Shown here: in pieces, positions 59,728-64,000 of the stretch
Layout of the letters: every line of letters begins with the position of its first letter
Numbering within the stretch: position 1 is the first letter of the stretch
Assembly: GCA_949130495.1 (NCBI GenBank)
Contig: OX422215.1
Coordinates: 69,207,244 to 69,271,243 of the forward strand
DNA length: 64,000 nucleotides
Direction: 5' to 3'
Source: Sambucus nigra
Lineage: Eukaryota > Streptophyta > Magnoliopsida > Dipsacales > Adoxaceae
The notes under the pieces: generated by a model
The model's input: the letters and a program-made list of their open reading frames with translations, nothing else
The model's database searches: none
Told to the model about the DNA's origin: nothing
Program-made: the position numbers and the translations under genes

Positions 59728-61698
59728 TGAAAAAAATGCCACTTAAGAAGTTTAATACCGGATTAAGCTTTTGAAATGGCTCCGAATAGTTTGTTGGAGA
59801 AAATCTTAATTCAAAATAAAAATTAACACAAGATGTGTTTAAAACGATTATCAAAATAGATTGAACGAGTTATTTTAGATCTAGCATGAACCAATTTTCA
59901 AAAACAAAACTTAAACTATTAAATCAGCACAGCTTTGAAGAAGATGATGAGAAAATGAGGAAGAGCACAAGTAATTTTTAACGTGGTAAAACCCCACCCA
60001 ATTGGGGAAACATCCACAGTGATCTCTACGTCACAAAATGAAAATCTACTAAAATCAGAATAACAAATTACAAGTTATTTAACAATCAAACCACACAAAC
60101 ACACCTAAACTATGTTCAGAATTGTTACCAACTCCTCTGGATTAGATCTGACTTCTCTAAAGGTTTGTGTTGTTGATGTTCTCTCCAGCTTTGTAATCTT
60201 TACTTGATTCCAACTTTACGTCAACTCAAACAAGTTAAAGATCATAAAACCAACGCTTTAATTGTGGTAGAGTGAAAGTGTAGTGGTGATGTGCTCTCTA
60301 CCATATTCATGCAACACACTCACACTTAATGCTGACAAAATGACTTTTCATATTACAGAATCACTAGATATGAAAAAAATTCTAAAATCAGTTTAGTCAA
60401 AACTAAATCAAACTTTTAGCCTTTCAAAATAACCATAGATTAAGAAGGAATCTTGTTGTGAAATATCCATGATCTTAACACGTTCAGGTTTTGAAAATAT
60501 TATATAGAAAGTACAATCCCCAATCAAGATCTCAAAACTAGATCTTGGTATGATAGTTTGAGTAAAATGAAATCATAATGAATATTGTTGGTTTAAGGTT
60601 TGAAAACATAAAATTAGTTTTAAAATAACCAACAAGTAATATTTCTCAAAATAAGAAATCAAAACAGTAAACTATCTATCTTATTTGTGTCACAAAGGCG
60701 AGATCTCAAGTTTCTATGTAGAGATACTGAAAACTCTACCAACGTGACTAAGTTGGAAGGATGATCAAGAAAAAGAGAGGATTATCTTCTCAAAACCAGG
60801 AACTAAACACTCAGGTTTAATCTCTCAAAAAAGTATTTATGGTTTAGGGTTTGATAAACTCTGGATTAAGGTTTCCTTTCTCTCTCTAATCTTTTCTCTC
60901 TCTTCTCTCTACTCTCTTTTTTTTCTCTCAAATGAGGAAATCACAAAAGTCTATAATTGCCTCATAGATGGCATCTATTTATACTGGGTGTAGAAGGATC
61001 GAACAATGGTTCAAATTCAAGGGCTGAGATTAAAAGCAGTTGAAACGATGTAAACCCAAGGGTTCACAAGAAGCGGTGCAAAAGCCAACTCTGATTGGTT
61101 AAAACCAATGCACTTGGATTGATTTCAAACACATACAAACCAAAGATTAAGAAGATCCAAAGGTCCACAATAATTCACAGGTATGTGAGTGATAAGAAAC
61201 ACAAATCAAACTGTTCTGTGTGCAACACGTGTAGGTTCAAGATCAACTCTCAAACGCATGTTTTTAGTTTCCAAAAAATTTCAGTTTCACGCAGAAATGT
61301 TTATGCCGCTTTTGGTTTCTACCCAAGATAATTTTAAGGTATGAAAAATATTTACAAATCAAACCAAAAACTTTATTAAGTTCCAATTTTAATTTCCAAA
61401 AATTAATTAAAATTATTAGAAATTATTAAATAAATCCCAAAAATTATTTCCAAAACATATTAAGGGGATTTAACTCACACAAGGTCAACACATGAATAAA
61501 ACACTATATGTATGAAGTCCTAGTGTGTGGTGTATGTGATATACCTTCAAGAACTTGTAGAGGAATATCAATGTAGCTATGAAAGTTCTGAGGCTTTTTG
61601 GTTCATCTAGGGATAAACACAATTTTGTCACTATTTCCAAACTAGATGAACTCCTATATAATGCAAACTCAAATGATTCAAAGATATAAGGTGCTTCA
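59728..61698 (-). mobile_element. C2 5' LTR (1971 bp)
   Basis: Minus-strand start TGAAGCACCTTATATC at 61698, end at 59728. It is the longer, more complete of the two C2 LTRs. The flank on its right is X sequence (ATCTGATATGCTCC, compare 11510). Confidence 0.82.
60841..60983 (-). promoter_or_regulatory. C2 5' LTR promoter region
   Basis: The complement of TATAAATAG at 60975-60983, a CT-rich run (about 60880-60935) and the complement of AAACCCTAAACC at 60841-60852. Confidence 0.6.
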
Positions 61699-62515
61699 AT
61701 ACAAATCTGATATGCTCCATGCCATGGGTGTATGTAATTTTTGAAGATTCGTTTGCTCCTAAATGGTGTTTCACTTGTCCTCACTTTATTTCATCCCAAT
61801 ACACGATTTATACAAATTAATACATCTTGACACTTATTTAAAACATCCATAATCTACTCAAATAAATTATGCGCATATAACATCGATATATTTCTAATGG
61901 CATACCCTAAATTCTTCTTAAATTACTTTTTAATATTCCAATAATTTCCTCGCTTTGCCAATAGTGTCGGTTTATTCGAATGCCATGTCGTACATGCGAC
62001 ATGCAAATTTATGTATGCCCTCTGGAATATATAATTTCCTCCTTTCGTTCATCCTACACAATGTGTACAAGGTTTGGTAGCTCCGAAAAAAATATCTATT
62101 TTTTTTTAATTTTTCTTTGCATGGTATTTTTCCTTATATTTTTAGGGTCCCAGATATATATGGGCACATTATTTTTTTTATCTTCCAATAGTCCTAAAAA
62201 ATTCGTACAAAACTGGGTTTCCGCAGTGTCGCGTACCGACAAAATTGCAATTTGTTAACCTCAATCGTGTCACGATCATTCCTTTGTATCTTTCCATGAA
62301 ACTTCACCAAAGTACTAATATCATTCATATGAACACATTTACCACCTCATGTGAACCAATAAATGTGAAACTTTTTATGTTTAACCCTTTGATGCAGTGT
62401 GTCACTTTACATACCTTTTCAACGTAATCCACTTACATATTTATTCCTCGAGTTTTCCTTCATACTAAATACTTCAAATAATGTTAAGTATCAATTTTAT
62501 AGGGCGGGTATTACA
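61699..62515 (-). mobile_element. X 5' LTR, last segment
   Basis: Aligns with about 11505-12339 of the X 3' LTR and ends GGGCGGGTATTACA (minus-strand start TGTAATACCCGCCC). It is followed by the TAGTC target copy. Confidence 0.78.
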
Positions 62516-62520
62516 TAGTC

Positions 62521-64000
62521 TCACTAGAAAACAGTTCCACATTTCTCCCACTTATTACATACACATATTTTCTTCACTTGTGCCTACGTTACTCTCACCG
62601 TGCACATAATTCTCACTCACTTGTGTATATTAACATGTCTCACATTTTGTCTATATCACCATGCTTTATATAGGCTATAAATATTATCTAGTTTTACTCC
62701 CCATGCTACATGTTTACTCAATGTTTTCTCTCATAGTAGCACTATTTATCTCTCTTAGCATATATAAACCCCTTAATAAAATGCTAATTAAGACTCATGC
62801 ATTCTTGAACACAATAGTACTTATGCATTACACTTTTATAAAAAAAATCATGAACTTGGAGATCACTTTGTGATGGGTGTAGCCCCTGTGGGTCATGGTT
62901 AACCTAAGTGATAGTATTATCACCTTCCATTATCCTAGTACCTTTGGTGTATATCGAACAATTCCCCTTGCATTGTCATGCTTCACCAAACTCATGACGA
63001 GAGGTATATAATAGGGAATTCATTCACATCTGTCGATCATGTCAAATTGTCTCTTATACATACCGTCTCCACGAGTTATTTCCAAAGTCATGTACACTAA
63101 GGTATATCAAATGGCTTGTCCATATGTACCGATGAATGATTGACCTTATAGGCAAGAGGTATATCATGGAAGTCATGCCAAAAGGGGAACCCCTTCCACC
63201 AACCTCTAAATACATCAACCTCATATAGGTGTTTCCCATAGGACACCCATATCAAGTCTGGCAGTTTCAACGTGAAACTCTTCAAAAAATTTGTGTCGCC
63301 TTACCACAAGAATTTTTGCCCTATTATGCCCATTTTTAAAACAAGACCCTGTCCGTAAGTCTGTAAAGAAGTCAAACCATCTCTTGCATCGCGTACAGAA
63401 TCTTTCTCCACACTCGGGTCCTGTTTGTCATTTCACTTGACCCTAGGTCAAACATTATCCAAGTGGAACTTAATAATAATAACTATGCTCGGGACTTTCC
63501 TTTTCTCCCATTTTTTAAAAATACAAAAAATATTTTTCTCCCTTTTTAAAAATGCCAACTAATTCTTATTTCTAGAAATATAAAAAAATAGTTTCATCCT
63601 TTAAAAATAAAAATACCAAAAATATCCCCTTTTCTATTTAAATTAAAACGAAAATCCTTTTACTCTTAGGTGCGATCGCATGCCCCAGTCTTGGCTTGGT
63701 TCCTTATTGGCTAAGATCCTCCATTAAGTAACCCCGGAGATCCATTAATTCCTATGCTACTTCTACAGAATTTGAGAAACCCCTCCGAAGACTATTCTGG
63801 AGAACGTTGACCAGAATGCAATTGTCAATCCAGATCAGATCATAGTCCTTATTCGTCTCAATACCAAGATTGGTAACCTCCGAGAAAGAAATATATATTT
63901 GGAACCTTTTACCAAAATTAATCCTATCTGAGAACCCTATTCATCTAAAATCTCACCCAAACCCCTTAAGGTTTATATTTCCTTCCTTATGCATCCTAAA
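62521..64000. other. Right flank, nothing recognised
   Basis: AT-rich sequence. Two overlapping minus-strand frames of about 60 codons (63285-63097 and 63239-63054) match no family I know and have no supporting context. There is no LTR end, primer site or pol motif. It would be contiguous with 8455-8712 if element X were removed. Confidence 0.4.

Larger units (their letters stand above)
50877..61698 (-). mobile_element. C2: copia tandem array sharing an LTR (SIRE-like)
   Basis: On the minus strand: LTR 61698-59728, primer site, gag, pol, spacer, LTR 53722-52174, a second primer site and the start of a second gag, cut off at 50877. The last LTR is missing. This is the product expected from unequal recombination between LTRs, followed by truncation. 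Coding resemblance is closest to C1. All reading frames carry stops or frameshifts. Confidence 0.75.
8708..62520 (-). mobile_element. Element X: outermost non-autonomous LTR element
   Basis: Two same-orientation LTRs (8713-12339, and 19967-62515 with insertions) enclose about 1.5 kb of interior once insertions are removed. On the minus strand the 5' LTR is the right-hand one. A primer site lies at 19951-19963 and a purine tract (read as CTCTACCCATCTT) at 12340-12352. Flanking 5-mers are TAGAC (8708-8712) and TAGTC (62516-62520), a 4/5 match. No coding was found in the interior, so it resembles a LARD-type non-autonomous element; a deletion derivative is the alternative. It hosts every other element from 12495 to 61698. 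Confidence 0.75.

Noticed and set aside
63054..63285. Two overlapping minus-strand frames in the right flank
   Set aside because: They show a vaguely protein-like composition but no recognised motif and no neighbouring pol or exon signals; too weak to call.

Overview
The window looks like intergenic, repeat-packed nuclear DNA of a flowering plant. I find no host gene, no rRNA or tRNA gene and no bacterial-type feature. Almost all of it is LTR retrotransposons: Ty3/gypsy elements with 2.4-3.7 kb LTRs and a chromodomain-like integrase tail (chromovirus, probably Tekay/Del-like), and Ty1/copia elements of SIRE-like character. All recognisable primer binding sites match the 3' end of initiator-Met tRNA (TGGTATCAGAGC), which is usual for plant elements. 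The species cannot be named from the sequence.

Layout. (1) 1-6350: the 3' part of a plus-strand Ty3-type element (called E1 here), a 3.2 kb internal region without recognisable coding and a 3.1 kb LTR. (2) 6351-8454: a truncated minus-strand LTR (W) related to the LTR of element G1. (3) 8708-62520: one nested structure. Its outermost shell is element X (minus strand, 3.6-3.7 kb LTRs, about 1.5 kb non-coding interior), flanked by TAGAC/TAGTC. Into the X interior went solo LTR Y (target duplication CCAAC), and into Y went solo LTR Z (target duplication ACTAA). Into the right-hand X LTR went copia element C1 (plus, 22667-50667) and copia array C2 (minus, 50877-61698). Into C1 went Ty3 element G1 (plus, 23998-34783, inside the C1 5' LTR) and Ty3 element G2 (minus, 36890-46574, inside C1 gag). 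(4) 62521-64000: AT-rich flank with nothing recognised.

Coding state. G1 keeps one gag-pol frame broken by three in-frame stops, and its integrase has lost a catalytic Asp. G2 keeps a 1163-codon gag-protease-RT-RNase H frame, but its integrase is broken by a deletion/frameshift, a stop and two catalytic-residue changes. C1 has lost most of pol. C2 retains all pol domains in decayed form. By sequence none looks able to transpose alone, although the LTR pairs of G1 and of G2 are very similar, so these two are the youngest layers.

The most interesting signal is not coding. The long Ty3 LTRs repeatedly carry arrays of short palindromes or hairpins in the middle of the LTR. Sequences differ between families, but the inverted-repeat architecture is kept, in one case with a paired (compensatory) base change between copies. 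This suggests a structured region within these LTRs that I cannot match to a described feature.
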